A stretch of DNA of 64,000 nt, from positions 1 through 64,000 of the forward strand of contig NZ_LDJJ01000010.1 in assembly GCF_001431465.1 (NCBI RefSeq), read 5' to 3'. The notes under the pieces were generated by a model that was given only the letters and a program-made list of their open reading frames with translations, searched no databases and was not told the DNA's origin. This document shows, piece after piece, positions 53,929-63,462 of this stretch; position 1 is the stretch's first letter; each line of letters begins with the position of its first letter. The position numbers and the translations under genes are program-made. Origin of the DNA: Stenotrophomonas terrae. Its GTDB lineage: Bacteria > Pseudomonadota > Gammaproteobacteria > Xanthomonadales > Xanthomonadaceae.

Positions 53929-54046
53929 TGTGGGAGCGGCGTCAGCCGCGAAGCGGGTAATGCCCGCGAACTGCATTGATGCATTGGCAAACAGAGGAGG
54001 GCTGTAGTGATGCCGGCTTCGCGGCTTACGCCGCTCCCACAAAGCT
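53929..54046. repeat. Inverted REP pair (GGAGCGGCG type)
   Basis: TTGTGGGAGCGGCGTCAGCC and, 75 bases later, the inverted copy GGCTTACGCCGCTCCCACAA. It sits between the lepB terminator and the lactate operators. Confidence 0.8.
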
Positions 54047-54053
54047 GCGCCAC

Positions 54054-54068
54054 ATTGGTATTACCAAT
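54054..54068. promoter_or_regulatory. LldR-type operator O1
   Basis: ATTGGTA-T-TACCAAT, a perfect palindrome of the FadR/LldR consensus (TNGT-N3-ACNA). 172 bp upstream of the lldP start. Confidence 0.85.
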
Positions 54069-54150
54069 ATCCTTCACTAACCCTATGGTCTAATAGGATC
54101 TTCGCGGAAACGGCGATTCAATCGCGTCTCGTTGGTCGGCCTCCATGAAT

Positions 54151-54165
54151 ATTGGTAATACCAAT
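54151..54165. promoter_or_regulatory. LldR-type operator O2
   Basis: ATTGGTA-A-TACCAAT, identical to O1 except for the centre base. 97 bp separate the two sites, as in the two-operator arrangement of E. coli lldPRD. Confidence 0.85.
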
Positions 54166-54225
54166 ACCCGGGGCCGCCTCATCCACCTGCGGGTGGGCCG
54201 CCTTCCGCCTTTGACGAGATCCTGC

Positions 54226-55884
54226 ATGCAGCCCTGGGAACAACTGTACGACCCCGCTGGCAACCTCTGGCTGTCCAGCCTGATCGCGCTGTTGCCGATC
54301 GCTTTCTTCTTCGTCGCCCTTGCCGTGCTGCGCATGAAGGGCTGGTTGGCCGGCACCATTACCGTCGCCATCGCCTTGGCGGTTGCGCTGCTCTTCTACC
54401 GGATGCCGGTGGCGCAGGCCCTGGGCGCAGCCGGGTTCGGCTTCCTGTACGGGCTGTGGCCGATTGCCTGGATCATCATCGGTGCGGTGTTCCTGTACAA
54501 GATCGCAGTCAAGACCGGTCAATTCGCCATCATCCGCGCCTCGATCCTGTCGGTGACCGAAGACCAGCGGCTGCAGATGCTGATGGTGGGCTTTGCCTTC
54601 GGTGCCTTCCTGGAGGGCGCGGCAGGTTTCGGTGCGCCGGTGGCGATCACTGCTGCGCTGCTGGTCGGGTTGGGTTTCAAGCCGTTGTATGCGGCCGGCC
54701 TGTGCCTGATCGTCAACACCGCGCCGGTGGCGTTTGGCGCGATGGGCATCCCGATCATCGTCGCCGGCCAGGTCACCGGCCTGGATGCCTTCGAGATCGG
54801 GCAGATGGCCGGGCGTCAGTTGCCGTTCCTGACCATCATCGTGCTGTTCTGGATCATGGCCATCATGGATGGCTGGCGCGGCATCAAGGAAACCTGGCCG
54901 GCGGTGCTGATTGCCGGTGGCTCGTTCGCCATCGCGCAATACCTGACTTCCAACTTCATCGGCCCGGAGCTGCCGGACATCACCGCGTCCTTGGCGTCGC
55001 TGGTGTGCCTGACGCTGTTCCTGCGCCGTTGGCAGCCCAAGCGCATCTTCCGCTTTGAAACCGAGGCCAGCAGCGAGGCCGCCGCACAGGCGCAGGAAGC
55101 ACCGCGCTATAGCGCCGCGCAGATCGCCAAGGCGTGGTCGCCGTTCCTGATCCTCACCGCGATGGTGACGCTGTGGAGCATCAAACCGTTCAAGGCCTTG
55201 TTTGCCCTCGGTGGCCCGCTCGAACACTGGGTAGTGAAACTGCCGGTGCCGGGCCTGGACCAGCTGGTGCAGAAGATGCCGCCAATCGTGAACGCGCCTA
55301 CCGCCTACGAGGCGGTGTACAAGTTCGATGCGTTCTCGGCCACCGGCACCGCGATCATGCTGGCGGCGGTAATCGCCATCATCTACCTGCGCATGCCGGT
55401 GCGTGCGGCAGTACGTACCTTCGGTGAAACCGTCAACGAACTGAAGATGCCGATCTACTCCATCGGCATGGTGCTGGCATTCGCCTTCATCGCCAACTAC
55501 TCCGGGCTGTCGGCGACGCTGGCACTGGCGCTTGCCCATACCGGCAAGGCCTTCACCTTCTTCTCGCCGTTCCTGGGCTGGCTGGGGGTGTTCCTGACCG
55601 GTTCGGATACCTCGTCCAACGCCTTGTTCTCGGCGTTGCAGGCAACCACCGCGCAGCAGATTGGTGTGTCCGAAGTGCTGCTGGTCGCCGCCAATACCAC
55701 CGGTGGCGTCACCGGCAAGATGATCTCGCCGCAATCCATCGCCATTGCCTGCGCGGCCGTGGGCCTGGCCGGCAAGGAATCGGACCTGTTCCGCTTCACC
55801 GTCAAGCACAGCCTGATCTTCACCGTGATGGTTGGCCTGATCACCACCGCGCAGGCCTATTGGCTGACCTGGATGATTCCCTGA
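54226..55884 (+). CDS. lldP: L-lactate permease
   Basis: 552 aa, 12-14 membrane helices, the length of E. coli LldP (551 aa). The segments [27 protein letters not shown] (near residue 125), [13 protein letters not shown] and [16 protein letters not shown] (near residue 465) are family signatures. It imports lactate and glycolate with protons. ATG 54226 is the first methionine of the normal N-terminus. First gene of the lactate operon, downstream of two operators. Confidence 0.96.
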   Translation: MQPWEQLYDPAGNLWLSSLIALLPIAFFFVALAVLRMKGWLAGTITVAIALAVALLFYRMPVAQALGAAGFGFLYGLWPIAWIIIGAVFLYKIAVKTGQFAIIRASILSVTEDQRLQMLMVGFAFGAFLEGAAGFGAPVAITAALLVGLGFKPLYAAGLCLIVNTAPVAFGAMGIPIIVAGQVTGLDAFEIGQMAGRQLPFLTIIVLFWIMAIMDGWRGIKETWPAVLIAGGSFAIAQYLTSNFIGPELPDITASLASLVCLTLFLRRWQPKRIFRFETEASSEAAAQAQEAPRYSAAQIAKAWSPFLILTAMVTLWSIKPFKALFALGGPLEHWVVKLPVPGLDQLVQKMPPIVNAPTAYEAVYKFDAFSATGTAIMLAAVIAIIYLRMPVRAAVRTFGETVNELKMPIYSIGMVLAFAFIANYSGLSATLALALAHTGKAFTFFSPFLGWLGVFLTGSDTSSNALFSALQATTAQQIGVSEVLLVAANTTGGVTGKMISPQSIAIACAAVGLAGKESDLFRFTVKHSLIFTVMVGLITTAQAYWLTWMIP

Positions 55885-55938
55885 GCCATGGCCGCGCGCA
55901 TCCGCCAACGCCGCGCAGCTTCGGGCCACAATGTCGGC

Positions 55939-56703
55939 ATGAGTACGCAACGCATTTCCGACAAGGTGGCCGCGCAGTTGCGCGTGCTGGTGGACGAACA
56001 ACAACTGCAGCCCGGTGACCGGCTGCCTTCCGAGCGCGCCCTGGCGGTACAGCTTGGGGTCTCGCGTACCGCGCTGCGTGAGGCGATTGCCCAGCTCGGC
56101 AGCCAGGGCCTGCTGGTGGCGCGGGTGGGCGGCGGCACCTATGTGGCCGAGCCGGCCGCGCGCGCCCGGCTTGCCCTGGATGAGCCGCTGGCGCCGTATC
56201 TGCCGCTGTTCCAGGGCGATCCGGAGTACCGCTTCGACGTGCTGGAGATCCGCCACGCGCTGGAAGGCGCTACCGCCTGGCATGCCGCGTTGCGGGCAAC
56301 CGACGAGGACCGTGCGCGCATAGCGCAGGCCTTCCAGACCATGATGGATGCGCACGGCAAGGATGATCCGGCCGGTGAGGCGCGTGCCGATGCCGCCTTC
56401 CATCTGTCCATCGCCGAGGCCTCGCACAATCTGGTGCTGCTGCAGGTGATGCGGGGTTTGTTCGAGCTGCTGCAGACCAACATCTCGCAGAGCCGCGAGA
56501 AGCTTTACACCGCCTCGGCCACGTTTTCCCCCTTGTCCGACCAGCACCGCGAAATGATGGATGCGGTATTGGCCGGCGACCCTGAGCGTGCGCGTGCCGC
56601 CGCGCATACCCATCTTGAGTTCGTGCACACCACGCTGCGCACGCTCGATGAAGACGAAGCCCGGCGTGCCCGTGCTTCGCGGCTTCCTTCCCCCCACGGT
56701 TGA
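55939..56703 (+). CDS. lldR: Lactate-responsive GntR-family repressor
   Basis: 254 aa of the FadR subfamily. An N-terminal winged helix (LRVLVDEQQLQPGDRLPSERALAVQLGVSRTALREAI) is followed by an all-helical FCD effector domain with its metal-binding His residues (VLEIRHALEG, AAFHLSIAEASHN, HREMMDAVL). It should bind the palindromes at 54054 and 54151 and release them with lactate. The start is ATG 55939; a longer frame lacks an SD. Confidence 0.93.
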   Translation: MSTQRISDKVAAQLRVLVDEQQLQPGDRLPSERALAVQLGVSRTALREAIAQLGSQGLLVARVGGGTYVAEPAARARLALDEPLAPYLPLFQGDPEYRFDVLEIRHALEGATAWHAALRATDEDRARIAQAFQTMMDAHGKDDPAGEARADAAFHLSIAEASHNLVLLQVMRGLFELLQTNISQSREKLYTASATFSPLSDQHREMMDAVLAGDPERARAAAHTHLEFVHTTLRTLDEDEARRARASRLPSPHG

Positions 56704-56706
56704 CCC

Positions 56707-57846
56707 ATGATCATCTCCGCCTCCACCGATTACCGTGCGGCCGCGCAGCGTCGTCTGCCGCCGTTCCTGTTCCACTACATCGATGGCGGCGCGTATGCCG
56801 AACACACGCTCAAACATAATGTTTCCGACCTGTCCGACATCGCGCTGCGCCAGCGCATCCTGCGCAACATGTCCGATCTCAGTCTGGAAACCGAGTTGTT
56901 CGGCGAAAAGCTGGCCATGCCGGTGGCACTGGCACCGGTCGGCCTGACCGGCATGTATGCGCGCCGCGGCGAAGTGCAGGCCGCGCGTGCGGCTGACAGC
57001 CGCGGCATTCCGTTCACGCTGTCGACCGTTTCGGTGTGCCCGATCGAGGAAGTAGCACCGGCGATCAAGCGGCCGATGTGGTTCCAGCTGTATGTATTGC
57101 GCGACCGTGGCTTCATGCGCAACGCGCTGGAGCGCGCGCAGGCAGCCGGCGTCACCACCCTGGTGTTCACCGTCGACATGCCGGTGCCGGGCGCGCGCTA
57201 TCGCGATGCGCATTCGGGCATGAGCGGTCCGAATGCCGGCATGCGCCGTATTGGTCAGGCCATGACCCATCCGCGCTGGGCCTGGGATGTGGGCTTGCGT
57301 GGGCGCCCGCACGACCTGGGCAATATCTCCGCCTATCGCGGCAGCCCAACCGGCTTGGAGGACTACATCGGTTGGCTGGGCAGCAACTTCGATCCGTCGA
57401 TTTCGTGGAAGGACCTTGAGTGGATCCGCGAATTCTGGAAGGGCCCGATGGTGATCAAGGGCATCCTCGATCCAGATGACGCCCGCGATGCAGTGCGCTT
57501 TGGTGCCGATGGCATCGTGGTGTCCAACCATGGTGGTCGCCAGCTCGATGGCGTGCTGTCCACCGCGCGCGCCTTGCCGGCCATTGCCGACGCGGTGCAG
57601 GGCGATCTGAAAATCCTGGCCGACTCCGGCATCCGCAATGGCCTGGACGTGGTGCGTATGCTGGCGCTGGGCGCCGACAGCGTGCTGCTGGGCCGCGCCT
57701 TTGTCTATGCGCTTGCCGCCCAGGGCGAGGCCGGTGTTGCCAATCTGCTCGACCTGATCGCCAAGGAAATGCGCGTGGCGATGACACTGACCGGCGCACG
57801 CCGCATTGCCGATATCAGCCGGGACTCGCTGGTCAATCTGGCATGA
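56707..57846 (+). CDS. lldD: L-lactate dehydrogenase (FMN, quinone-linked)
   Basis: 379-aa FMN-dependent alpha-hydroxy acid oxidase. The catalytic His is in [10 protein letters not shown] (near residue 275), and FFHYIDGGA-type ([10 protein letters not shown]) near residue 22 and FQLYVLRD are kept. It oxidises L-lactate to pyruvate and passes electrons to the quinone pool, and hence to oxidases such as CydAB. It starts four bases after the lldR stop and overlaps dld. Confidence 0.96.
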   Translation: MIISASTDYRAAAQRRLPPFLFHYIDGGAYAEHTLKHNVSDLSDIALRQRILRNMSDLSLETELFGEKLAMPVALAPVGLTGMYARRGEVQAARAADSRGIPFTLSTVSVCPIEEVAPAIKRPMWFQLYVLRDRGFMRNALERAQAAGVTTLVFTVDMPVPGARYRDAHSGMSGPNAGMRRIGQAMTHPRWAWDVGLRGRPHDLGNISAYRGSPTGLEDYIGWLGSNFDPSISWKDLEWIREFWKGPMVIKGILDPDDARDAVRFGADGIVVSNHGGRQLDGVLSTARALPAIADAVQGDLKILADSGIRNGLDVVRMLALGADSVLLGRAFVYALAAQGEAGVANLLDLIAKEMRVAMTLTGARRIADISRDSLVNLA

Positions 57847-59540
57847 GTACGAATGAAACGCTGTTGACGCAGTTGCGCGCCGCCGTTGGCGATGCGCAGG
57901 TACTGACCGGCGACAAGGCGACGCGACGTTTCCGCAAGGGCTATCGCTTCGGTGATGGCGCGGTGCTGGCGGTGGTGCGGCCGGGCAGCCTGCTGCAGAT
58001 GTGGCAGGCATTGCAGGCTGCCGTGCAGGGCGGGGCGGCGATCATCCTGCAGGCAGCCAATACCGGCCTGACCGGCGGCTCCACGCCGGACGGTGACGAC
58101 TACGGCCGGCCGATTGTATTGATCAGCACCTTGCGGCTGAGCGGCGTGCAGCTGCTTGATGAAGGGAGGCAGGTGTTGTGCCTGCCTGGCGCAACCCTGG
58201 ATCGGCTGGAGCAGACCCTGGCGCCGTTGGGGCGGGAGCCGCATTCGGTGATTGGCTCCTCCTGCATTGGCGCCTCGGTGCTAGGAGGCGTGTGCAACAA
58301 CTCCGGCGGCTCGCTGGTGCGGCGCGGCCCGGCCTATACCGAGATGGCGCTGTATGCGCAGGTCGACGCGCACGGTGAGCTGCAGCTGGTCAATCATCTC
58401 GGCATCGCCCTGGGCGATACGCCGGAGGAAATCCTGCAGCGCCTGCAGGCAGGCGACTACACGGCCGCCGATGTGCAGGTTGATGGGCAACGTGCGGGCT
58501 CCGATCCGCGCTACGCCGAACAGGTGCGGCAGGTGGATGCGGCAACGCCGGCGCGCTTCAACGCCGATCCCAGCCGCCACTATGAAGCGGCTGGTTCGGC
58601 CGGCAAGCTGGCGGTGTTCGCGGTGCGTCTGGATACCTTTGCCAAGGAAGCGGCCGAGGTTTTCTATATCGGCAGCAACCGCACCGACAGCCTCACCGCC
58701 ATTCGCCGGCAGCTGCTGACCGGCTTCGAGCGGCTGCCGATTTCCGGCGAATACATTCACCGGGTTGCCTATGACATAGGCGAGCGCTACGGCAAGGATA
58801 CCTTCCTGCTGATCGACAAGCTGGGCACCGCGCGGGTGCCGGCGGCGTTTGCGCTCAAGAGCAGGGTCGATGGCTGGTTCGAACGGCTGGGCCTGCGTGC
58901 GGTCACCGACCATGCACTGCAGCTGCTGACCGGCTTGTTGCCTGCGCATCTGCCCAAGCGCATGGGTGAGTTCCGCCAGCGTTATGAGCATCATCTGCTG
59001 GTGAAGGTATCGGCGCAGGATGCCGCGGCAACCGAAAGCTGGTTGCGTGGCTTCTTCGCCGAGCACGAGGGCGGCTATTTCCATTGCACACCGGACGAAG
59101 GCCGCAAGGCCTTCCTGCACCGCTTTGCGGTTGCCGGTGCGGCGGTGCGTTACCGCGAAGTACACCGCGCACAGTTGCAGGACATCGTCGCCCTGGATAT
59201 CGCGCTGCGGCGCGATGACCGTGATTGGTTCGAGCAGCTGCCCACCGAACTGGATGCGCGGTTGTTGCACAAGCTCTATTACGGCCACTTCCTGTGCCAT
59301 GTTTTTCACCAGGACTACATCGCCCGCAAGGGCGAAGACCCGATGGCGATCGAGCATGCCATGTGGGAGCTGCTGGATGCGCGTGGCGCCGAATACCCGG
59401 CCGAGCACAATGTTGGCCATCTGTACCCGGCCAAGCCGGCGCTGGCGCAGTTCTACCAGCAGTTGGACCCCAGTAATACCTTCAATCCCGGCATTGGCCA
59501 GACCAGCAAGCAGCCGGGTTGGAAGGGTTGTGATTGCTGA
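57843..59540 (+). CDS. dld: D-lactate dehydrogenase (quinone)
   Basis: 565 aa, E. coli Dld type. The FAD domain includes [12 protein letters not shown] (near residue 77) and [20 protein letters not shown] (near residue 137); the C-terminus has [16 protein letters not shown] and [10 protein letters not shown], the membrane-binding/cap region of the family. It oxidises D-lactate to pyruvate. The ATG overlaps the lldD stop (ATGA). Having both stereo-specific enzymes lets the operon use racemic lactate. Confidence 0.95.
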   Translation: MSTNETLLTQLRAAVGDAQVLTGDKATRRFRKGYRFGDGAVLAVVRPGSLLQMWQALQAAVQGGAAIILQAANTGLTGGSTPDGDDYGRPIVLISTLRLSGVQLLDEGRQVLCLPGATLDRLEQTLAPLGREPHSVIGSSCIGASVLGGVCNNSGGSLVRRGPAYTEMALYAQVDAHGELQLVNHLGIALGDTPEEILQRLQAGDYTAADVQVDGQRAGSDPRYAEQVRQVDAATPARFNADPSRHYEAAGSAGKLAVFAVRLDTFAKEAAEVFYIGSNRTDSLTAIRRQLLTGFERLPISGEYIHRVAYDIGERYGKDTFLLIDKLGTARVPAAFALKSRVDGWFERLGLRAVTDHALQLLTGLLPAHLPKRMGEFRQRYEHHLLVKVSAQDAAATESWLRGFFAEHEGGYFHCTPDEGRKAFLHRFAVAGAAVRYREVHRAQLQDIVALDIALRRDDRDWFEQLPTELDARLLHKLYYGHFLCHVFHQDYIARKGEDPMAIEHAMWELLDARGAEYPAEHNVGHLYPAKPALAQFYQQLDPSNTFNPGIGQTSKQPGWKGCDC

Positions 59541-60072
59541 GGCGCAAAGCGCCTGCTGAGGCTTTTGATCAGGCTGAGGCTTTTGTTCTTGCTCTTGCCT
59601 TGCTCAAGCTTTTGCTCAGGTTTTTGCTCGGGCTTTTGCTCAGGCTTTTGCTAAAGCCCCTCTCCCGCTTGCGGGAGAGGGGCTGGGGTGAGGGGAAGCT
59701 TCTAGCTAAAAGAGCCAAAAGCCAAAGCAAGAAACCAAAAGCCAAAGCTCCCCTCGTCCGCCCTTCGGGTACCTCGCTCCGCACCCCGGCCCCGCGCAGT
59801 GCGCGTGGCGTACGAACAGCCACGAGCTTTCAGCTCGTAAACGACTGTTCTTAACCCCGCAGGCGGGAGAAGGGATGCTTCTCGCCCCGCTGCTTGACTG
59901 CGGCGGCTGTGCAGTTCCATGCAGGTTCTTCCGGCAGCGCTCTCCTTACCCGCCGAATCGATACATTCAAAGTATCAATCAGTACACAGCAGGTTATGGA
60001 TCGACTCGTTCCGCAGGTTCAAGCTTTCCCGCATCTCCACTCAAGCGGCCCGCCAACGCAGGCCCAGATGCA
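59541..60072. other. Repeat-rich gap between dld and the MFS gene
   Basis: 532 bp without a gene. It holds a degenerate GCTCAGGCTTTT-type tandem (about 59559-59660), a C/T-rich hairpin (about 59657-59693), an AAAAGCCAAAGC tract (about 59706-59748) and a weak hairpin (about 59795-59850). About 200 unremarkable bases lead to the MFS start and carry its promoter. Confidence 0.6.
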
Positions 60073-61368
60073 ATGCAACGCGAACCGAACAACACACCGG
60101 CCTGCAATGAATCCCTTGCGCCGGTCATGCCGCCAAGCGCGATAAGCGAACAAGCCCACATCCGCCAAGGCAGCCCCGAATTCCGGCGTGCCGTGCTGGC
60201 GCTGTTCATGGCCGGCTTCGCTACGTTCGGTGTGTTGTATTGCGTGCAGCCTTTGCTGCCGGGCTTCAGCAGCCACTTCGGTATCAGTGCCGGCAACAGC
60301 GCGCTGGCGCTATCGGTCAGCACGGGCGTGTTGGCGGTTGCGATGCTGGTCGCGGGCATGGTTTCCGACCGGGTGGGGCGGCGCCCGGTGATGGTGGTTT
60401 CGCTGTTGAGTTCGGCGTTGCTGACGCTGGCCATCGCCCTGGTCGATGACTGGAGCACGCTGCTGGTGCTGCGCACCTTGCTGGGCCTGAGCCTGAGTGG
60501 CGTGCCGGCGGTGGCGATGACCTGGCTGGTCGAGGAGATGGACAGCCGTTCGCTGGGCCTGGCCATGGGTTTGTATATCGGCGGCAATGCGGTCGGCGGC
60601 ATGAGTGGGCGTTTGATTGCCGGGGTGGTGGCCGATCATTGGGGCTGGCGTGCGGGCATTGCCGCGGTCGGCGTGATCGCGTTGTTGGCGACGCTTGCAC
60701 TGTGGACCCAGCTGCCCGCCTCGCGTCACTTCCGTGCACAGCGTGCCGAGCCTATGCAGATGCCGGCGCGCTTTGCCGGCGTGTTTGCCGATGCAGCGCT
60801 GCCCTGGCTGTTTGCCTGCGGCTTCCTGCTGTTGGGCGTGTTCGTGACGCTCTACAACTATCTTGGCTATCACCTGTTGGCGCCGCCGTATGGGCTGAGC
60901 CAGACCGTGGTGGGATTGATTTTCAGCGTCTACCTGGTGGGCAGTGTCAGCTCGGCGTGGATGGGGCAGTTGGCCGGGCGGGTGGGGCGCGGGCCGGTAT
61001 TGGCGCTGTCATTCGGCTTGGTGCTGGCGGGCATCGTCTTGCTGACGATGCCGTGGTTGCCGGCGATGGCGGCGGGTATCGCGCTGGCAACGTTTGGATT
61101 CTTCGGCGGCCATTCGGTGGCCAGCAGTTGGGTGGGTGTACGTGCTGGCGCGCTGCGTGCGGAAGCCTCGGCCTTGTATCTGTTTTCGTATTACCTGGGT
61201 TCCAGCGTGCTCGGCGCCGCAGGCGGGGTGTTCTATACGCATTGGGGCTGGGCGGGAGTTTGTGTTTTCTGCCTGCTGCTGACGTTGGGTGGGTTGGCTG
61301 CGGCTTGGCGTTTGTGGCATCTGCTGGAAGGGGGTGCGCGTTCGGAGCTGCTGGAGGCGAAGGGCTGA
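60073..61368 (+). CDS. ynfM: MFS transporter, YnfM-like
   Basis: 431 aa with 12 helices. The loop 2-3 motif GMVSDRVGRRPVM (near residue 98) and FATFGVLYCVQPLLPGFS at the first helix are typical of the YnfM/CynX-like subgroup; the loop 8-9 GQLAGRVGRGPVL is kept. It is probably a drug or arabinose/aromatic efflux protein. The start at 60073 is the first in-frame ATG after the repeats; ATG 60127 is an alternative. It converges with the LysR gene, the same partnership as E. coli ynfM/ynfL, though the orientation differs there. Confidence 0.75.
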   Translation: MQREPNNTPACNESLAPVMPPSAISEQAHIRQGSPEFRRAVLALFMAGFATFGVLYCVQPLLPGFSSHFGISAGNSALALSVSTGVLAVAMLVAGMVSDRVGRRPVMVVSLLSSALLTLAIALVDDWSTLLVLRTLLGLSLSGVPAVAMTWLVEEMDSRSLGLAMGLYIGGNAVGGMSGRLIAGVVADHWGWRAGIAAVGVIALLATLALWTQLPASRHFRAQRAEPMQMPARFAGVFADAALPWLFACGFLLLGVFVTLYNYLGYHLLAPPYGLSQTVVGLIFSVYLVGSVSSAWMGQLAGRVGRGPVLALSFGLVLAGIVLLTMPWLPAMAAGIALATFGFFGGHSVASSWVGVRAGALRAEASALYLFSYYLGSSVLGAAGGVFYTHWGWAGVCVFCLLLTLGGLAAAWRLWHLLEGGARSELLEAKG

Positions 61369-61410
61369 GCACCTGGCTGTTGTCGTTAGTCCTTGCTGTT
61401 GCCCTGGCCC

Positions 61411-62319
61411 TCAACCGCCCACTTCCCGCTTCAACAACGCAATGAACTGCCGCAACAGCGGCGTCACCGCCTCGCGTCGCCAGGCAAGTTGAATCTCCGA
61501 TGCAGCGCCGCGGTCGGCCAGGGCGACAAAACATGCGCCATCAACCTGGATATGGCTGCACGAGGAAGGCAGCACGCAGACACCCAGGCCGGCTGCGACC
61601 AGGCTGATCAGGGTCGAGGACTCGCCGGCCTCCTGCACGATGCGCGGGTTGAAGCCGGCGTTGCGGCAGAGGCTGATCACATGGTCATGGATGCCCGCGC
61701 CCGAGTCGCGCGAGAAGCCGACGAAGGGATCCAGCGCGAACGGCTTCAAGGACAGGCGCGCCGTTGCCGGGTCCTTGCCGCGCAGTGCCGGGTGACTGGC
61801 ATGTACCACCAGGGCCAGCGGGTCATCGAACAGGTGCTGGGCAACCAGTTCGTCCGGCAGTACCCGTTTGCGGATGATGCCAACGTCCAGCTCATCGGCC
61901 AGCAGGGCGTCGATCTGGCGCAGGCTGTTCATTTCGCGCAGCTGCATCTGCACCTGCGGGTGTTGTTGGCGGTAGGCGTAGATCGCGCGCGGAATCTGCG
62001 GTGACAGCGGGGTGGCGCGGGTCAGGCCAATGCGCAGTTCGCCGCTCTCGCCGCGTTGTGCGCGTTGCACCGTGTCGACGGCCTTGTCCATGCGCTGCAG
62101 GATGTCGCGGGCCTGCTCCAGCAGTACCTCACCGGCGGGGGTGAGCTGCACGCGGCGGTGGCTGCGCACGAATAGCTGCGCGCCGAGCAGGCTTTCCAGT
62201 TGCCGGATCTGCTGGCTGAGTGGCGGCTGCGACATGCCCAGGCGCTCGGCGGCGCGGCCGAAGTGCAGGGTATCGGCGACGGCCAGGAAGTAGCGCAGGT
62301 GGCGGAGTTCCAGAGACAT
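61411..62319 (-). CDS. LysR-family regulator beside ynfM
   Basis: 302 aa. The N-terminal helix-turn-helix (HFGRAAERLGMSQPPLSQQIRQLESLLG) and the substrate domain (ELRIGLTRATPLSP ... VASHP-like region ... GLGVCVLPSS) are complete. It resembles BenM/CatM-YnfL-type regulators. It likely controls the MFS gene, though they converge rather than diverge. Confidence 0.85.
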   Translation of the reverse strand: MSLELRHLRYFLAVADTLHFGRAAERLGMSQPPLSQQIRQLESLLGAQLFVRSHRRVQLTPAGEVLLEQARDILQRMDKAVDTVQRAQRGESGELRIGLTRATPLSPQIPRAIYAYRQQHPQVQMQLREMNSLRQIDALLADELDVGIIRKRVLPDELVAQHLFDDPLALVVHASHPALRGKDPATARLSLKPFALDPFVGFSRDSGAGIHDHVISLCRNAGFNPRIVQEAGESSTLISLVAAGLGVCVLPSSCSHIQVDGACFVALADRGAASEIQLAWRREAVTPLLRQFIALLKREVGG

Positions 62320-62385
62320 GACGGCAGTCTAGGCGGCTGCGGTGGTGTCGACCAACTGCGGTGCTGCCCGTTGCCGATGCAAAGT

Positions 62386-63354
62386 CTAGCGCTCCGAATG
62401 CCCGGTATCGTCATACTGCCGTGGTGCGAACAGGTCCGGCTGGATCAGCTCGACAAACGCCCGCGCCTGCGGCGACAGCACCTTGCCTCGCCGCACCACC
62501 ACGCCGTAGCTGCGCGCCGGAAAGTAATCACTCATCGCCCGCGTGGCCAGCTTGTCGCGGTCACTGTCGTTCAAGCACAGCGCGGTGACGATGCTGATGC
62601 CCATGCCCATCGCAACGTATTGCTTGATCACCTCCCAGCCGCCCACTTCCAGCGCCACGGTGTAGGGCACGCGGTGCTGCTGGAATACCAGGTCGACCAG
62701 CCGCCAGGTGATCTGCCGGCGCGGCGGCAGGATCAGCGGCCACGGCGATAGATCCTCCAACGTCAGGTTCTTCTTCTTGGCCAGCGGGTGGTCGGGTGGG
62801 GTGATCAGCACCTGGTCGAAGCGGTAGACCGGCGCGTAGCTGAGGTCGGCCGGCACATCCATCATCGAGCCGATGGCCAGGTCGGCGGCGTCGCTGCGCA
62901 GCAGGTCGGTGCCGTCGGCGCTGATAGCGTTGTGCAGGGTCAGGCGCACATCAGGATGCAGCTTGCGGAAGTTTTCGACGATCTTGGGCAGGAGATACAG
63001 GATGGTCGACGAATTTGCGGCGATATTGAGCTCGCCTGCGTCCAGCCCGCTGACTTTCTCGCGGAACCGCGGCAGCAGCCCGTCCAGGCTTTCCACCAGT
63101 GGCTGGGCCATGTCGTACAGCAACTGGCCTTCGCGGCTGGGCACCAGGCGGCGCCCGCTGCGCTCGAAAAGCACCACGCCCAGCTCCCGTTCCAGCGCCT
63201 GCAGCTGCAGGCTCACTGCCGGTTGGCTGACAAAAAGCGCCTCCGACGCACGCGAAACCGAGCCCAGACGCACCGTCTGCAGGAACGCCCGCAGCGGCTT
63301 GAGCCGGTCAGACTTGTAGGAAAAACGTGGGGTTACGGGCGGTTTGCTGGGCAT
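62386..63354 (-). CDS. LysR-family regulator divergent from aceB
   Basis: 322 aa. HTH near residues 20-55 (GSVSRASEALFVSQPAVSLQ), and a substrate domain (LNIAANSSTILYLLPKIVENF ... IVTALCLNDSDRDKLATRAMSD). The pattern is that of the CysB-like branch. Its position back to back with aceB suggests it regulates glyoxylate-shunt malate synthase. The start at 63354 (MPSKPPV) is the conserved one; an open frame extends to 63963 but antisense to aceB. Confidence 0.85.
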   Translation of the reverse strand: MPSKPPVTPRFSYKSDRLKPLRAFLQTVRLGSVSRASEALFVSQPAVSLQLQALERELGVVLFERSGRRLVPSREGQLLYDMAQPLVESLDGLLPRFREKVSGLDAGELNIAANSSTILYLLPKIVENFRKLHPDVRLTLHNAISADGTDLLRSDAADLAIGSMMDVPADLSYAPVYRFDQVLITPPDHPLAKKKNLTLEDLSPWPLILPPRRQITWRLVDLVFQQHRVPYTVALEVGGWEVIKQYVAMGMGISIVTALCLNDSDRDKLATRAMSDYFPARSYGVVVRRGKVLSPQARAFVELIQPDLFAPRQYDDTGHSER

Positions 63355-63462
63355 GATGTGGCAAGTATTAGCACAACTTATAGATAACATTGCAAAAACT
63401 GTTTTGTTAAATAAGATCCCGCGGCCGCACGTTGGAGTCCCCGACACCCGCAGGAACTTCCG
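63355..63462. promoter_or_regulatory. Divergent LysR/aceB promoter region
   Basis: 108 bp, A/T-rich in the middle. A possible aceB promoter is TTGCAA (63390-63395) N16 TAAGAT (63412-63417). The flanking CTTAT...ATAAG bases (63378 and 63411) form a loose inverted repeat around it that could serve the regulator. Confidence 0.4.

Noticed and set aside
55888-55938. Longer N-terminus for lldR
   Set aside because: Residues before MSTQRISDK do not match the family, and the spacing fits ATG 55939.
54118-58011. 1297-aa open frame antisense to lldP-lldR-lldD
   Set aside because: It lies opposite three clear genes, has no SD or recognisable domain, and its composition (Arg, Gln, His, Gly-rich) is what GC-rich codons give in antisense.
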